The notes beneath the pieces are model-generated. The model was not told where the DNA came from, made no database searches, and saw only the letters and a list, made by a program, of their open reading frames with translations. DNA of 64,000 nucleotides from positions 1 to 64,000 of the forward strand of contig JAFLEA010000004.1 in assembly GCA_017302035.1 (NCBI GenBank). Reading direction: 5' to 3'. This stretch comes from Lysobacterales bacterium. Its GTDB lineage: Bacteria > Pseudomonadota > Gammaproteobacteria > Xanthomonadales > Xanthomonadaceae. Position numbers and translations under genes: made by a program. Position 1 is the stretch's first letter, and each line of letters starts with the position of its first letter. Of the stretch, positions 48,852-61,285 are shown piece by piece.

Positions 48852-49883
48852 ATGACCATCAAGGGCAAGGCCACTTCGCTCGACATCGCCCACCTGGCCG
48901 GGGTCTCCCAGCCGACGGTGTCGCGCGCCCTGCGCGGCAGCCCCTCGGTCAACGAGGAGACCCGGCAGAAGATCCTGACCATCGCCCGCGAACTGAACTA
49001 CAAGGTCGACAAGAACGCGTCCAACCTGCGTTGCCAGCAGTCCGGCACCCTGGCCCTGCTGTTCTTCGAGGATCCGACCCCGGACGACTCGCTGATCAAT
49101 CCGTTCTTCCACTCGATGCTCGGCTCGATCACCCGTGCCTGCGCGCTGCGCGGCTTTGACCTGCTGGTGTCCTTCCAGCAGCTGTCGGCCGACTGGCACG
49201 CCGACTTCGAGGACAGCCACAAGGCCGACGGCCTGATCCTGCTCGGCTACGGCGACTACCTGGAATCGGAGTCCAAGCTGCAGCAACTGGTCGCCCAGCG
49301 CACCCATTTCGTGCGCTGGGGCGCGGCCCTGCCCGGCGAACCGGGCGTGTCGATCGGCTGCGACAACTTCCAGGGCGGGCACGACATGACCGCGCACCTG
49401 CTGGCCCGGGGACGGCGGCGGATCGCCTTCCTTGGCCACGCCTCGGACCACTATCCGGAATTCTTCGAGCGCTATCGCGGCCATGCCGAGGCGTTGCATG
49501 CGGCCGGACTGGAACCGGACCCGGCGCTGCAGGCCGACGCGATCACCACCGAGCAGGCCGGCTACGAAGCCGCCGCCGGGCTGCTCGCGGCGGGCGCGCA
49601 CTTCGACGCGGTGTTCGGCGCCAGCGACCTGATCGCGTTGGGTGCGATGAAGGCGCTGCGCGAGCGCGGCCTGCGGATGCCGGTGGACGTGGCGGTGGCC
49701 GGCTTCGACGACATCGCCATGGCCGGCCTGGTGCAGCCGGCGCTGTCCACCGTGCAGCAGGACACCAAGCAGGCCGGCGAAGTGCTGGTGGACAGCCTGA
49801 TCCGGCTGATCCAGGGCGAGAAGGTGGAGAGCCGGACCCTGCCGGTACGCCTGGCGCTGCGCGGCTCCAGCATGGCCGGGTGA
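48852..49883 (+). CDS. LacI family transcriptional regulator
   Basis: A 343-aa regulator: N-terminal LacI helix-turn-helix and hinge helix (TSLDIAHLAGVSQPTVSRALRG, KNASNLR) and a periplasmic-binding-protein-like sugar domain ending in the DDIAMAGLVQPALSTVQQD dimerisation region. It is followed on the same strand by pullulanase and GH97 alpha-glucosidase genes, so it probably senses a maltose/alpha-glucan product and represses them. Divergent from thrS. Confidence 0.92.
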   Translation: MTIKGKATSLDIAHLAGVSQPTVSRALRGSPSVNEETRQKILTIARELNYKVDKNASNLRCQQSGTLALLFFEDPTPDDSLINPFFHSMLGSITRACALRGFDLLVSFQQLSADWHADFEDSHKADGLILLGYGDYLESESKLQQLVAQRTHFVRWGAALPGEPGVSIGCDNFQGGHDMTAHLLARGRRRIAFLGHASDHYPEFFERYRGHAEALHAAGLEPDPALQADAITTEQAGYEAAAGLLAAGAHFDAVFGASDLIALGAMKALRERGLRMPVDVAVAGFDDIAMAGLVQPALSTVQQDTKQAGEVLVDSLIRLIQGEKVESRTLPVRLALRGSSMAG

Positions 49884-49936
49884 GGCGCCGGCGGCGCGGC
49901 GAACCACGCGTGCGCCCCGCCCGCCGCGGTTCCGGT

Positions 49937-49950
49937 ACATACGTATTCAT
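49937..49950. promoter_or_regulatory. candidate LacI-family operator upstream of the pullulanase gene
   Basis: ACATACGTATTCAT, an imperfect palindrome centred on ATACGTAT (49939-49946), lies about 80 bp before the pullulanase start. It has the CG-centred form typical of LacI-family operators. No second copy was sought systematically. Confidence 0.45.
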
Positions 49951-50028
49951 GCCGTTGGCAGTGGCGGCACCGCTTGCGCTCCGCAATAGTGGGGAAACGA
50001 TGCGGACGACTCGGCCTGGGAGGGCGCG

Positions 50029-52821
50029 ATGCGGGACCGGATGCGCGGCGCCGTCGCCGCACGCCATGCCAACCACTGCGTCCTCGTCCGTGCAGTACGG
50101 CCATGGCTCGCCGGACTGCTGCTGGCCACATCCTGGGCAAGTGCCGCGCAGTCCGCCGCGCTGTCGACGGATGCCTGCGACGGCGGTTTCCAGACCGTGC
50201 TGGCCGCCGATCCCGGGCCAACGACCGAAACCCGGGCGTTGTGGCTGGACCGGCGCACGATCCGCTGGCCCGGCAGCGATGCCACGCAGCGCCATGTCCT
50301 CTACCACGCCGCACGCGGCGGCATCCGCGCCCGTGCCGGCAGCCCGGTGCAGGGCGCCGACGGCGCCGTGGCATTGCAGCCCGCCGCGCCCCTCGCCCCC
50401 GCATTGCGCAAGCGCTTCGCCCATGTCGCGGCCGGCGCGACGCTGAGCCTCGAACTCGACGACCGCCGCCTGCGCGAGCTGCTGCGGCAGTCGCTGCTGC
50501 TGGTGCGCGAGGATGCCGGGGGGCGCGTGCTGGAAGCCACCGCCCTGCAGCACGCCGGTGCCCTGGACGACCTGTACGCCGCCGCGGCCGAAGCGCCGGG
50601 ACTGGGCGTGCGGCCCTCCGCTGCCGGCACCCGCTTCGGCGTCTGGGCGCCCACCGCGCAGGCGGTCCATGTCTGCCTCTACGACGACGACCATGGCCAC
50701 GCCCGGGCGATCGCGCCGCTGCGCCCGGACCCGGCCACCGGTCTGTGGTCGGCGTCGCTTCCGGGCGACCTGGGGGGGCGTTATTACGACTATCTGGTCG
50801 ACGTGCACGCACCCGGCACCGGCCTGGTCCGCAACCGGGTCACCGACCCGTATTCGGTGGGGCTGGGCGTCGACTCGAAGCGCAGCTACATCGCCGACCT
50901 GGACGATCCGGCGCTGAAGCCCGAGGGCTGGGATGCGGCGCCGCGCCCTGCACCGCTGCGCGCGCAGACCGACATGTCGATCTACGAACTGCACGTGCGC
51001 GACTTCTCGTCCGGCGACCCGACGGTGGCCGCCGCGCACCGCGGCAAGTACCTGGCCTTCACCGACGCTGGCGGCGCGGGCATGGCCCACCTGCGGGCCC
51101 TGGCCCGGGCCGGGCTGACCGATGTGCACCTGCTGCCGGTGTTCGACTTCGCCAGCGTCCCCGAATCCGGCTGCGTCGTTCCCGAAGTTCCCGACGCCGC
51201 ACCCGACAGCCCGCTGCAGCAGGCCGCGGTGATGGCCCATGCCGCGCGGGACTGCTTCAACTGGGGCTACGACCCGTTCCACTTCAACGTGCCCGAGGGC
51301 AGCTACGCCAGCGACGCGGCCGACGGCGCCGCGCGCATCCGCGAGTTCCGGGCGATGGTGATGGCGCTGCATGCGCTGGGCCTGCGGGTGGGCATGGACG
51401 TGGTCTACAACCACACCCACGCCTCTGGCCAGGACGAGCGCTCGGTGCTGGACCGGATCGTGCCCGGCTACTACCAGCGCCTGGACGCGGACGGGAAGGT
51501 GGAGCACAGCACCTGCTGCGCGAACACCGCCACCGAGCACGCGATGATGGCGCGGCTGATGATCGATTCGGTCGAGCTCTGGGTACGCCACTACCGGATC
51601 GACTCGTTCCGCTTCGACCTGATGGGCCACCAGCCGCGCGCGGCGATGGAGGCGCTGCAACGGCGGGTGGACGCCGCCGCCGGACGCCGGGTGGAACTGG
51701 TCGGCGAGGGCTGGAATTTCGGCGAAGTGGCCGACGGCCGGCGCTTCGTCCAGGCCTCGCAGCTGGCACTGGGCGGCAGCGGGATCGGCACCTTCAGCGA
51801 CCGCGCCCGCGATGCGTTGCGCGGCGGCAGCGCCGGCGACACCGGGGCGGACAAGGTCCGACGCCAGGGCTGGCTCAACGGACTGGGATTCGCGCCCAAC
51901 GAGTTGGCCGATCCGGCGGCGGGGCGCGAGGCATTGCCGCGCACCGCCGACCTGGTCCGCGTCGGCCTGGCCGGCACCCTGCGCGACTACGTGCTGGAAA
52001 CCGCCGACGGCAGCCGCACGCCACTGCACGAGATCGACTACGCCGGCCAGCCCGCCGGCTACGCCAGCGCGCCGGGCGAGGTGGTCAACTACGTCGAGAA
52101 CCACGACAACGAGACCCTGTACGACCTCAATGCGTTCCGCCTGCCGCGCGCCACGTCGGCCCGCGACCGGGCGCGGGTGCAGGTGCTGGGCATGGCCGCC
52201 GTGGCCTTCAGCCAGGGCGTGGCCTATTTCCATGCCGGGATCGACACGCTGCGCTCCAAGTCGATGGATCGCAACAGCTACGACTCCGGCGACTGGTTCA
52301 ACCGCCTGGACTGGAGCTACCGCGACAATTTCTTCGGCACCGGCCTGCCGCCGGCCGGCGACAACCGGGACAACTGGCCGTGGATCGGCCCGCGCCTGGC
52401 CGATCCGTCGATCCGTCCGGCACCGGCGGACATCGCTTTCGCCCGCGACGCACTGCGCGACCTGCTGCGGATCCGCGCCAGTTCCACCTTGTTCCGGCTG
52501 GACACCGCGGAGGACGTGCTGGCCCGCCTGACCTTCCCCAATACCGGTCCCGGGCAGAACCCGCGGGTGATCGCCGGCCACCTGGACGGCACCGGCCATC
52601 CCGGCGCAGGCTTCCGCGAGGTGCTGTACCTGCTCAACGCCTCCCCGCGCACGGAGGTGCTGGATCTGCCGGGCGAGCGCAACAAGGGCTACGTGCTGCA
52701 CCCGGTGCACCGGGCACCGGGCGCGGCCGACACCCGGCCGCGGGAGCAGGCCCGGTTCGATTCCCGCCGCGGCCGCTTCAGGGTGCCGCCACGCACCGCC
52801 ATCGTCTACGTCCTGGAATGA
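50029..52821 (+). CDS. pulA: type I pullulanase (GH13), exported
   Basis: Debranching enzyme cleaving alpha-1,6 bonds of pullulan or limit dextrins. The 930-aa product has a long basic signal peptide ([17 protein letters not shown]), an N-terminal carbohydrate-associated region, and a CBM48-like domain ([20 protein letters not shown], ~200). The GH13 barrel has the pullulanase motif FNWGYDP, region I DVVYNHT, nucleophile Asp530 (FRFDLMGH), acid Glu560 (LVGEGWNF) and Asp693 (VENHDNET). It follows the LacI gene and is coupled to GH97 10 bp downstream. ATG 50029 is the likeliest start. Confidence 0.92.
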   Translation: MRDRMRGAVAARHANHCVLVRAVRPWLAGLLLATSWASAAQSAALSTDACDGGFQTVLAADPGPTTETRALWLDRRTIRWPGSDATQRHVLYHAARGGIRARAGSPVQGADGAVALQPAAPLAPALRKRFAHVAAGATLSLELDDRRLRELLRQSLLLVREDAGGRVLEATALQHAGALDDLYAAAAEAPGLGVRPSAAGTRFGVWAPTAQAVHVCLYDDDHGHARAIAPLRPDPATGLWSASLPGDLGGRYYDYLVDVHAPGTGLVRNRVTDPYSVGLGVDSKRSYIADLDDPALKPEGWDAAPRPAPLRAQTDMSIYELHVRDFSSGDPTVAAAHRGKYLAFTDAGGAGMAHLRALARAGLTDVHLLPVFDFASVPESGCVVPEVPDAAPDSPLQQAAVMAHAARDCFNWGYDPFHFNVPEGSYASDAADGAARIREFRAMVMALHALGLRVGMDVVYNHTHASGQDERSVLDRIVPGYYQRLDADGKVEHSTCCANTATEHAMMARLMIDSVELWVRHYRIDSFRFDLMGHQPRAAMEALQRRVDAAAGRRVELVGEGWNFGEVADGRRFVQASQLALGGSGIGTFSDRARDALRGGSAGDTGADKVRRQGWLNGLGFAPNELADPAAGREALPRTADLVRVGLAGTLRDYVLETADGSRTPLHEIDYAGQPAGYASAPGEVVNYVENHDNETLYDLNAFRLPRATSARDRARVQVLGMAAVAFSQGVAYFHAGIDTLRSKSMDRNSYDSGDWFNRLDWSYRDNFFGTGLPPAGDNRDNWPWIGPRLADPSIRPAPADIAFARDALRDLLRIRASSTLFRLDTAEDVLARLTFPNTGPGQNPRVIAGHLDGTGHPGAGFREVLYLLNASPRTEVLDLPGERNKGYVLHPVHRAPGAADTRPREQARFDSRRGRFRVPPRTAIVYVLE

Positions 52822-52831
52822 GAGCATCGCC

Positions 52832-54907
52832 ATGACCCATCCGCGTCCCGTCCGCCCCGCGCCTCGCCGCCGGCATCTGCTCCCGGCGCTGTTCGCGCTG
52901 CTGATCGCTGCCGCGCCCGCGGCGGCGAAGGAACTCGCGCGGGCGTCCTCGCCCGGCGGCGTGCTGACCGTGGTCCTGGAATCGCAGCACGAAGGCCGCC
53001 TGGCCTACCGGGTCGAGCGCCGCGGCGAGGCGGTGATCGCGCCTTCGCGGCTGGGCTTCCTGCTCGGCGACGGGCGCCTGGAGCGCAACCTGGAACTGGC
53101 CGGCCAGTCCGCCTCCAGCTTCGATGAGACCTGGGAGCAGCCCTGGGGCGAGCGCCGCTTCGTCCGCAACCACTACAACGAACTGCGGGCCGGCTTCGCC
53201 GAGCGGCCCGCCGGCGGCCGCAGCGTGGGCCGCCGCTTCGACGTGGTGTTCCGCGTCTACGACGACGGCATCGGCTTCCGCTACGAGTTCCCCCGCCAGG
53301 CAGCGATGGACGAAGTCCGGATCCGGCAGGAGCTGACCGAGTTCAAGGTGGCCGGGCCGGCCACCGCCTGGTGGATCCCGGCGTTCGAATGGAACCGCGA
53401 GGAATACCTGTATTCGCGCACCCCGCTGTCCCAGGTCGCGGTGGCCCAGACCCCGATCACCCTGCGTACCGACCGCGGCCTGCACCTGTCGATCCACGAG
53501 GCCGCGCTGGTGGACTATGCCGGCATGAACCTGGCCCAGGGCGACGGTGGCGTGCTGCGCGCCGCGCTCACCCCCGGCGACGACCACGGCACCGCGGTGG
53601 TGCGCACCACCCCGTTCGCCACGCCCTGGCGCACGGTCCAGATCGGCGACCGCGCCGGCGACCTGGCCGAGTCGAACCTGATCCTCAACCTCAACGAGCC
53701 CAATCGGCTCGGCGACGTGAGCTGGTTCCGGCCAGCCAAGTACGTGGGCGTGTGGTGGTCGCTGCACCTGGACACGGAGACCTGGTCCACCGGCCCGCGC
53801 CATGGCGCCACCACCGCGAACACCAAGCGCTACATCGATTTCGCCGCCGCCAACGGCTTCCGCGGCGTGCTGGTGGAAGGCTGGAATCCGGGCTGGGACG
53901 GCGACTGGTTCGGCAACGGCTGGCGCTTCGACTTCACCCGTCCGGTCCCCGATTTCGACCTCGAAGCGCTGGCCGCCTACGGCGCGACCCAGGGCGTGCA
54001 CCTGATCGGCCACCACGAGACCGCCTGTGCGGTCAGCCACTACGAGCGGCAGTTGCCGGCGGCACTGGACCTGTACGCGCGCAACGGGGTGGACGTGGTC
54101 AAGACCGGCTATGTCTGCGATGCCGGCGACATCCAGCGCCAGGATCGCGAAGGCGGCCCGGTGGTGCGCGAGTGGCACGAGGGCCAGTGGATGAGCCGCC
54201 ACCACCAGCGCGTGGTCGAGGAAGCCGCCAAGCGCCACATCGCGGTCAACGCGCACGAGCCGATCAAGGACACCGGCCTGCGCCGCACGTATCCGAACTG
54301 GATCTCGCGCGAGGGCGCGCGCGGCATGGAGTTCAACGCCTGGGGCCAGCCGCCCAATCCACCCGAGCACGAGGCCAACCTGGTGTTCACCCGGATGCTG
54401 GCCGGACCGATGGACTTCACCCCCGGGATCGTCAGCCTCAAGGGCCGCGGCGGGCAGCAGATCGAAAGCACCCTGGCCAAGCAGCTGGCGCTGTATGTGG
54501 TGATCTACAGCCCGATCCAGATGGCGGCCGACCTGCCCGAGCACTATGCCGAGCACCCGGACGCGTTCCAGTTCATCCGCGACGTGGCGGTGGACTGGGA
54601 CCAGAGCCGGGTGCTGGATGGCGAGGTCGGCGACTACGTGGTGTTCGCACGCAAGGCCCGTGGCGGCGAGGAATGGTTCCTGGGCGCGGTCACCGACGAG
54701 GCCGCGCGGCGGTTGCGGCTGCCGCTGTCGTTCCTGGAGCCCGGCCGCCGCTATCGCGCCGAGATCTACCGCGACGGCGAACACGCGCACTGGCGGACCG
54801 CGCCGTTCGATTTCGTGCGGGAAACCCGCGAGGTTCGCAGCACCGACACCCTGCCGCTGGTGTTGGCTGCCGGCGGCGGACAGGCGATCCGCTTCGTGCC
54901 GCTGTAG
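52832..54907 (+). CDS. glycoside hydrolase family 97 alpha-glucosidase, exported
   Basis: SusB-like enzyme releasing glucose from alpha-gluco-oligosaccharides. The 691-aa product has a signal peptide (LLPALFALLIAAAPAAA), a beta-sandwich N-domain, and a barrel with three acidic residues in the positions used by inverting GH97 enzymes. These are Glu396 in GHHETA, Glu476 in NAHEPIKDTG and Glu500 in RGMEFNAW. A C-terminal all-beta domain follows. It starts 10 bp after the pullulanase stop, so the two are cotranscribed. The two enzymes would complete periplasmic or surface alpha-glucan breakdown. Confidence 0.94.
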   Translation: MTHPRPVRPAPRRRHLLPALFALLIAAAPAAAKELARASSPGGVLTVVLESQHEGRLAYRVERRGEAVIAPSRLGFLLGDGRLERNLELAGQSASSFDETWEQPWGERRFVRNHYNELRAGFAERPAGGRSVGRRFDVVFRVYDDGIGFRYEFPRQAAMDEVRIRQELTEFKVAGPATAWWIPAFEWNREEYLYSRTPLSQVAVAQTPITLRTDRGLHLSIHEAALVDYAGMNLAQGDGGVLRAALTPGDDHGTAVVRTTPFATPWRTVQIGDRAGDLAESNLILNLNEPNRLGDVSWFRPAKYVGVWWSLHLDTETWSTGPRHGATTANTKRYIDFAAANGFRGVLVEGWNPGWDGDWFGNGWRFDFTRPVPDFDLEALAAYGATQGVHLIGHHETACAVSHYERQLPAALDLYARNGVDVVKTGYVCDAGDIQRQDREGGPVVREWHEGQWMSRHHQRVVEEAAKRHIAVNAHEPIKDTGLRRTYPNWISREGARGMEFNAWGQPPNPPEHEANLVFTRMLAGPMDFTPGIVSLKGRGGQQIESTLAKQLALYVVIYSPIQMAADLPEHYAEHPDAFQFIRDVAVDWDQSRVLDGEVGDYVVFARKARGGEEWFLGAVTDEAARRLRLPLSFLEPGRRYRAEIYRDGEHAHWRTAPFDFVRETREVRSTDTLPLVLAAGGGQAIRFVPL

Positions 54908-55127
54908 CGACTCCGAGGCGGGCGACGGCGCCCGCCTTGCGGCCCGGTCCGCCGCGCCGGCAGGCAACGGGGACGTTCCAGGCGGGCGAATACGGCGGCG
55001 GCCAGCGAAATTTCCGCGGTTTTCTGCCGTTTCCCCCTTGGCGAAGGCCCGCGCATGCCCTACATTCGCGTTGCCGACACCGTCGGTGCCCCAAATAAAC
55101 CATCCATTCGAACGGAACAGGAAAGTT

Positions 55128-55538
55128 ATGGCGAAGACCACCAAGAAGCCGGCCGCCAAGAAGGCTGCGCCGAAAGCGGCGAAGAAGGCCGCCCCGAAGA
55201 AGGCCGCCGCTCCGGCTGCCGCCAAGCCGCTGAAGGAAGTGCTGGGCAAGTCCGCCCTGGTCAAGCACCTGGCTGAAGCCAGCGCTGTGGCCGCCAAGGA
55301 CGTCAAGGCCGTGCTTGCCGCGCTGGAAGGCGCCGTATCCGGCGCGATCAGCAAGAAGGGTGCTGGCAGCTTCACCCTGCCGGGCCTGTTCAAGGTCACC
55401 GCGGTCAAGGTGCCGGCCAAGGCCAAGCGCAAGGGCATCAACCCGTTCACCAAGGAAGAGCAGTGGTTCGCCGCCAAGCCCGCCTCGGTGAAGGTGAAGG
55501 TGCGTCCGCTGAAGAAGCTGAAGGACGCCGCGGCCTGA
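55128..55538 (+). CDS. HU family DNA-binding protein with lysine/alanine-rich N-terminal tail
   Basis: A 136-aa histone-like protein. Residues 1-34 are a Lys/Ala/Pro-rich, histone-H1-like tail (MAKTTKKPAAKKAAPKAAKK and on). A divergent HU/IHF fold follows (EVLGKSALVKHLAEASAVAAKDVKAVLAALEGAV, then GSFTLPGLFKVTAVKVPAKAKRKGINPFTKEEQ) with a basic C-terminus. Such fusions occur in Xanthomonadaceae. ATG 55128 follows GGAAAG. A strong terminator follows. It lies near a SET-domain methyltransferase gene, which suggests tail methylation. Confidence 0.92.
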   Translation: MAKTTKKPAAKKAAPKAAKKAAPKKAAAPAAAKPLKEVLGKSALVKHLAEASAVAAKDVKAVLAALEGAVSGAISKKGAGSFTLPGLFKVTAVKVPAKAKRKGINPFTKEEQWFAAKPASVKVKVRPLKKLKDAAA

Positions 55539-55564
55539 TCCGCGCGACTTCCCGGGTTTCTCGC

Positions 55565-55596
55565 GGGGCGGCAGCGATGCCGCCCCGTTTCTTTTT
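55565..55596 (+). terminator. rho-independent terminator after the HU gene
   Basis: Perfect 8-bp GGGGCGGC / GCCGCCCC stem with a 6-nt loop, then GTTTCTTTTT. Confidence 0.9.
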
Positions 55597-55678
55597 GCGG
55601 ATGGCCCGTCGCGGTCGTCCGGGAGAGCACGGCGGCCGCGATGCTGGCACCATGGCCGGACTTACCGGGAGGATTCCG

Positions 55679-56260
55679 ATGCAAACCCATGTCCGCCTGC
55701 TGTCCCTGCTCGTGCTTGTGGCCGGTACGGCATTCGCCGCCGCTGCCGTGATCGCCGCCCCGGAAATCAGTGGCCGACGGCTGTCGATCGACGCGGCCGA
55801 TGCGCAGGGGTTCCTCGACGGCCGCTTTCCGCACCGGCAGGGCGCGCTCGGCGGGCTGGTCGAGGTGACGGTCGACAAACCGCGGCTGGCGATCCCGCCG
55901 GGCAACCGCGTGCTCCTGTCCATGGATCTGGGCGTGGCCACCGCCGGTGGCGATGCCGTGCCGCTGGGCACGCTCACCCTCAGCAGCGGGCTGCGCTTCG
56001 ACGCGGGCCAGGGCGCGTTCTTCCTCGACCAGCCGCGGATCGACCGCTTCAGGCAGACCGGCACCGGCGAGGACCTGAGTCCCGGCAGCCGCGACCTGCT
56101 CAACGCCTGGCTGTCCAGCTATGCGGCCAACCAGCCGGTGTACCGGATCGAACCGGAACTGGCCTCCGCGCTGGGCGGCGTGCAGGTCGAATCGGCCGCG
56201 GTGGAGAACGGGCGGCTGGTGGTGACGTTCAATCGCGACATCGGCGGCGCCCTGCGCTGA
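55679..56260 (+). CDS. DUF1439 domain protein, exported
   Basis: A 193-aa protein with signal peptide LLSLLVLVAGTAFAAAAV and a beta-rich domain: GRRLSIDAADAQGFLDGRFP, LGGLVEVTVDKPRLAIPPGNRVLLSMDLGV, GAFFLDQPRIDRF. This resembles YceB-type DUF1439 domains, predicted lipid-binding. No lipobox is present. GGGAGG sits 5-6 nt before ATG 55679. Function unknown. Confidence 0.8.
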   Translation: MQTHVRLLSLLVLVAGTAFAAAAVIAAPEISGRRLSIDAADAQGFLDGRFPHRQGALGGLVEVTVDKPRLAIPPGNRVLLSMDLGVATAGGDAVPLGTLTLSSGLRFDAGQGAFFLDQPRIDRFRQTGTGEDLSPGSRDLLNAWLSSYAANQPVYRIEPELASALGGVQVESAAVENGRLVVTFNRDIGGALR

Positions 56261-56301
56261 CCGGCAGCCGGCCGCGTGGGCGGATGCCGCGCGCGGCCGG
56301 A

Positions 56302-56769
56302 TCAGTCCTTGGGCTGCAGCATCGTCCCGGTGCACTTGGACGAGCCGCAGCGGCAGGCCCAGATCTTCTTCAGTCGCGCCGTGTGCCGCTCGGCCAGGAC
56401 GATGCCGTAGTTGTAGGTCAGTTCCTCGCCCGGTGCGATCCTGCGGATCGCCTCGATGAACACCCGGTCCTTCTTGCGGTTCTTCCCGTCGTGTTCGTCG
56501 AGCACCGCCTCGCAGTTGGGATCGCAGCTGTGGTTGATCCAGCGCGCCTTGTTGCCCTTGTGGTTGGCATCGATGACATAGTCGTCGTTGAGCGTGAACA
56601 GGAAGGTGTGCCCGGACTCCACGTCGCCCTCGTCGTCCGCGTCCACTTCGGCATGGGTGCGCCGCTTGCCCTTGTATTCGACGATGCGCTCACCCTTGCG
56701 GATGGCGACCAGGGCGAACACGCCGTTGCCATGGATGTCGGACTGGCGGGCTTCGATCTTGCGGGGCAT
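56302..56769 (-). CDS. SET-domain protein-lysine N-methyltransferase
   Basis: A 155-aa single-domain SET protein of eukaryotic type. The order is SDIHGNGVFALVAIRKGERI, YVIDANHKGNKARWINHSCDPNC (SAM and active-site block), GEELTYNYG (catalytic Tyr), and a post-SET zinc cysteine cluster CRCGSSKCTG. All key motifs are present, so it should be active. Convergent with the DUF1439 gene; the histone-like HU gene with a lysine-rich tail is less than 1 kb away. By analogy with chlamydial SET/Hc1, that protein is the leading substrate candidate. Confidence 0.92.
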   Translation of the reverse strand: MPRKIEARQSDIHGNGVFALVAIRKGERIVEYKGKRRTHAEVDADDEGDVESGHTFLFTLNDDYVIDANHKGNKARWINHSCDPNCEAVLDEHDGKNRKKDRVFIEAIRRIAPGEELTYNYGIVLAERHTARLKKIWACRCGSSKCTGTMLQPKD

Positions 56770-56854
56770 TGGCGTTCCGGCGACGAGGGGAAGGCCGATT
56801 CTCGCCCATGCCGCGCCGCAACCCAAGCCCGCGGCCGGTACGCGTCCGGCCGAC

Positions 56855-57076
56855 CGGGGCGGCAGGCAAGGGATCCGTGGCGGACGTGGGCCGCTGGTGC
56901 CCTGGTACGAACTGCGCGCAATGTCCGAGGAGGACCAGCGCGCCCTCTACCATTTCGTCCGCGCCCTGGGACCGGCAGGGGAGCGCGCTCCCGAAGCGCT
57001 GGCTCCCGGGCAGGTGCCGGACAGACCACGCCTGGCCATGGTCCTGCCGCCGCCGGGCGCCGCGAACGCGGGCTGA
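56855..57076 (+). pseudogene. possible remnant of a c-type cytochrome C-terminus
   Basis: A plus-strand frame ending at TGA 57076 contains MSEEDQRALYHFVRALGP and then PAGERAPEALAPGQVPDRPR. This is the C-terminal pattern of many c-type cytochromes ('M..DL.ALY.Y.RALGP.G...P..LPPG'). No haem motif or proper start precedes it, and the upstream part is antisense to the SET gene. ATG 56921 could start a 51-aa peptide. I read it as a gene relic. Confidence 0.4.
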
Positions 57077-57115
57077 AGCTCGGCCGGGGCATGCTTGGCC
57101 GCGCGGGGGTAAAAG

Positions 57116-57132
57116 CGTACAATTTCGGTACG
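57116..57132. promoter_or_regulatory. inverted repeat before the suf operon (candidate regulator site)
   Basis: CGTAC-AATTTCG-GTACG, a 5-bp inverted repeat with a 7-nt centre, 25-40 bp upstream of the Rrf2-type regulator gene. The location suits binding by the regulator itself. Confidence 0.45.
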
Positions 57133-57156
57133 TTTTAACGCCCCCCCCGTCCCGCC

Positions 57157-57612
57157 ATGCTCCGCGTCACCAAGCTGACCGATTACGCCACCGTGGTCCT
57201 GACCGTGCTCGCCACGCGCCAGGGCCGGGTGCTGAGCGCCGCCGAACTGGCCGAGCACTCCGGGCTGGAGCAACCCACCGTCAGCAAGTTGCTCAAGCCG
57301 CTGGCCCAGGCCGGGCTGGTCGAAGGCCTGCGCGGCGTGCACGGCGGCTACCGGCTCGCACGCGAGGCGGCCGACATCAGCCTGATCCAGATCGTCGAGG
57401 CGATGGAGGGACCGCTGGCGATGACCGAGTGCAGCCAGCACGACAGCCATTGCGGCATCGCCCACCAGTGCGGCGTGCGTGCCAACTGGCGCCTGATCAA
57501 CGACGTGGTCGCCGACGCCCTGCGCGGGGTGACTTTGGCGCAGATGCTGCGCCCGCCCGCCTCCCCTTCCCCTGCCCGCCGGCGCGAGATCGCCGTGCGT
57601 GTTTCCAGCTGA
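57157..57612 (+). CDS. SUF-system Rrf2 family regulator
   Basis: A 151-aa IscR-like repressor: winged helix ([61 protein letters not shown]) and three cysteines spaced C-x6-C-x5-C in [15 protein letters not shown], the likely Fe-S ligands. This is the Xanthomonas-type suf regulator. It heads sufBCDS and probably couples operon expression to Fe-S status. Confidence 0.94.
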   Translation: MLRVTKLTDYATVVLTVLATRQGRVLSAAELAEHSGLEQPTVSKLLKPLAQAGLVEGLRGVHGGYRLAREAADISLIQIVEAMEGPLAMTECSQHDSHCGIAHQCGVRANWRLINDVVADALRGVTLAQMLRPPASPSPARRREIAVRVSS

Positions 57613-57628
57613 ATCCCCAGGCAGCCCC

Positions 57629-59110
<1,482 letters not shown>

Positions 59111-59141
59111 CGCGCCCCGGAATTCAGGAACGGAAAACAAC

Positions 59142-59977
<836 letters not shown>

Positions 59978-59978
<1 letters not shown>

Positions 59979-61285
59979 TGAGCGCCCTGCTCGACTCCTT
60001 CCGCGCCGGATTTTCGGCGCTGCGCGATCCCGATGCCCTGGAACTGGGCGAGGGCCGCCGCCAGGCGCTGGACGCGCTGCTCGCCGACGGCCTGCCCGGC
60101 CCGCGCGAGGAGGCGTGGAAGTACACTCCGTTGCGTACCCTGGAACGGCGCGGTTTCGCCGCGGCCGACGCGGTGCCGCCGGCATTCGATGCCAGCCTGC
60201 TCGAAGGCATCCCCGCCCCGCGCCTGGTATTCGCCAACGGCCGCTACGACGCGACGCACAGCGACCTGTCCGGCCTGCCGGCCGGAGCGACGGTGCAGGC
60301 ACTGTCGCAGGTGCTGGCCGACGGCGAGCCGCGCGACGCCAACTTCCTGCTGCGCCGCTACGAACGCCGCGACGAGGTCTTCGCCCGTGCCAACGCGGCC
60401 CTGGCCGAGGAAGGCGCCGTGGTCCGCACCGAGGCAGGGGTGAAGGCCGAAGCACCGCTGCACCTGGTTTCCGTGGGCGTTCCCCAGGACGGCGACCGTG
60501 CCTGGCACCTGCGCCACCTGGTCCACCTGCGCAACGACTCGGCGCTGGACATCGTCGAGCACCAGCTCGCCGCCGGCGACCATGCGCACCTGTCCACCGA
60601 GGTGCTGCAACTGCACCTGGGCCAGCGCACGCGGATCCGCCACGCCCGGATCCAGGCCGATGCCGCCCGCGCGACCCGCTTCGCCCGCACCGACGCGGTG
60701 CTGGCGCGCGAAGCCGGCTACCGCCGCTTCGACCTGGAACTTGGCGCAGCGCTGTCGCGCAACGAACTCAACGTCCGCCTGGAAGGCGACGCAGCGACCC
60801 TGATCGCCAACGGCGTGCTGCTGGGCGACGCCCGCCGCCACGTCGATACCCGCCTGGGGATCGAGCACATCGCCCGCGACACCGCCTGCGGGCTGACCTG
60901 GCGCGGCATCGCCGATGGCCGCAGCCGGGTGGTGTTCCATGGCGGGATCGGCATCCGCGCCGGCGCCGACGGCACCGACGCGGCGCTGTCGAACAAGAAC
61001 CTGCTGCTGTCGGCCGACGCGGAGATCGACACCCAACCGGTGCTGGTGATCGATGCCGACGAGGTCAAGGCCGCGCACGGCGCCACTGTCGGCCAGCTCG
61101 ACGCCAACGCGCTGTTCTACCTGCGCTCGCGCGGCGTGCCCGAGGCCCGGGCGCGGCGCCTGCTGACCGTGGCCTTCTGCCGCGAACCGTTGCTGGCGCT
61201 GGAAGACGACGGGCTGCGTGCGCTGCTGCTGGCCCGCCTCGATGCGGCCCTGGCGTCTGGTTCGCTGGGCGGGGACGGCGCATGA
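59978..61285 (+). CDS. sufD: Fe-S cluster assembly protein SufD
   Basis: The 435-aa paralogue of SufB and third subunit of SufBC2D. It has EEAWKYTPLRTLERRGF near the N-terminus, a right-handed beta-helix core (RFDLELGAALSRNELNVRLEGD), and the C-terminal block VKAAHGATVGQLDANALFYLRSRGVPEARARRLLTVAFC. It overlaps sufC by 1 bp and sufS by 4 bp. Confidence 0.96.
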
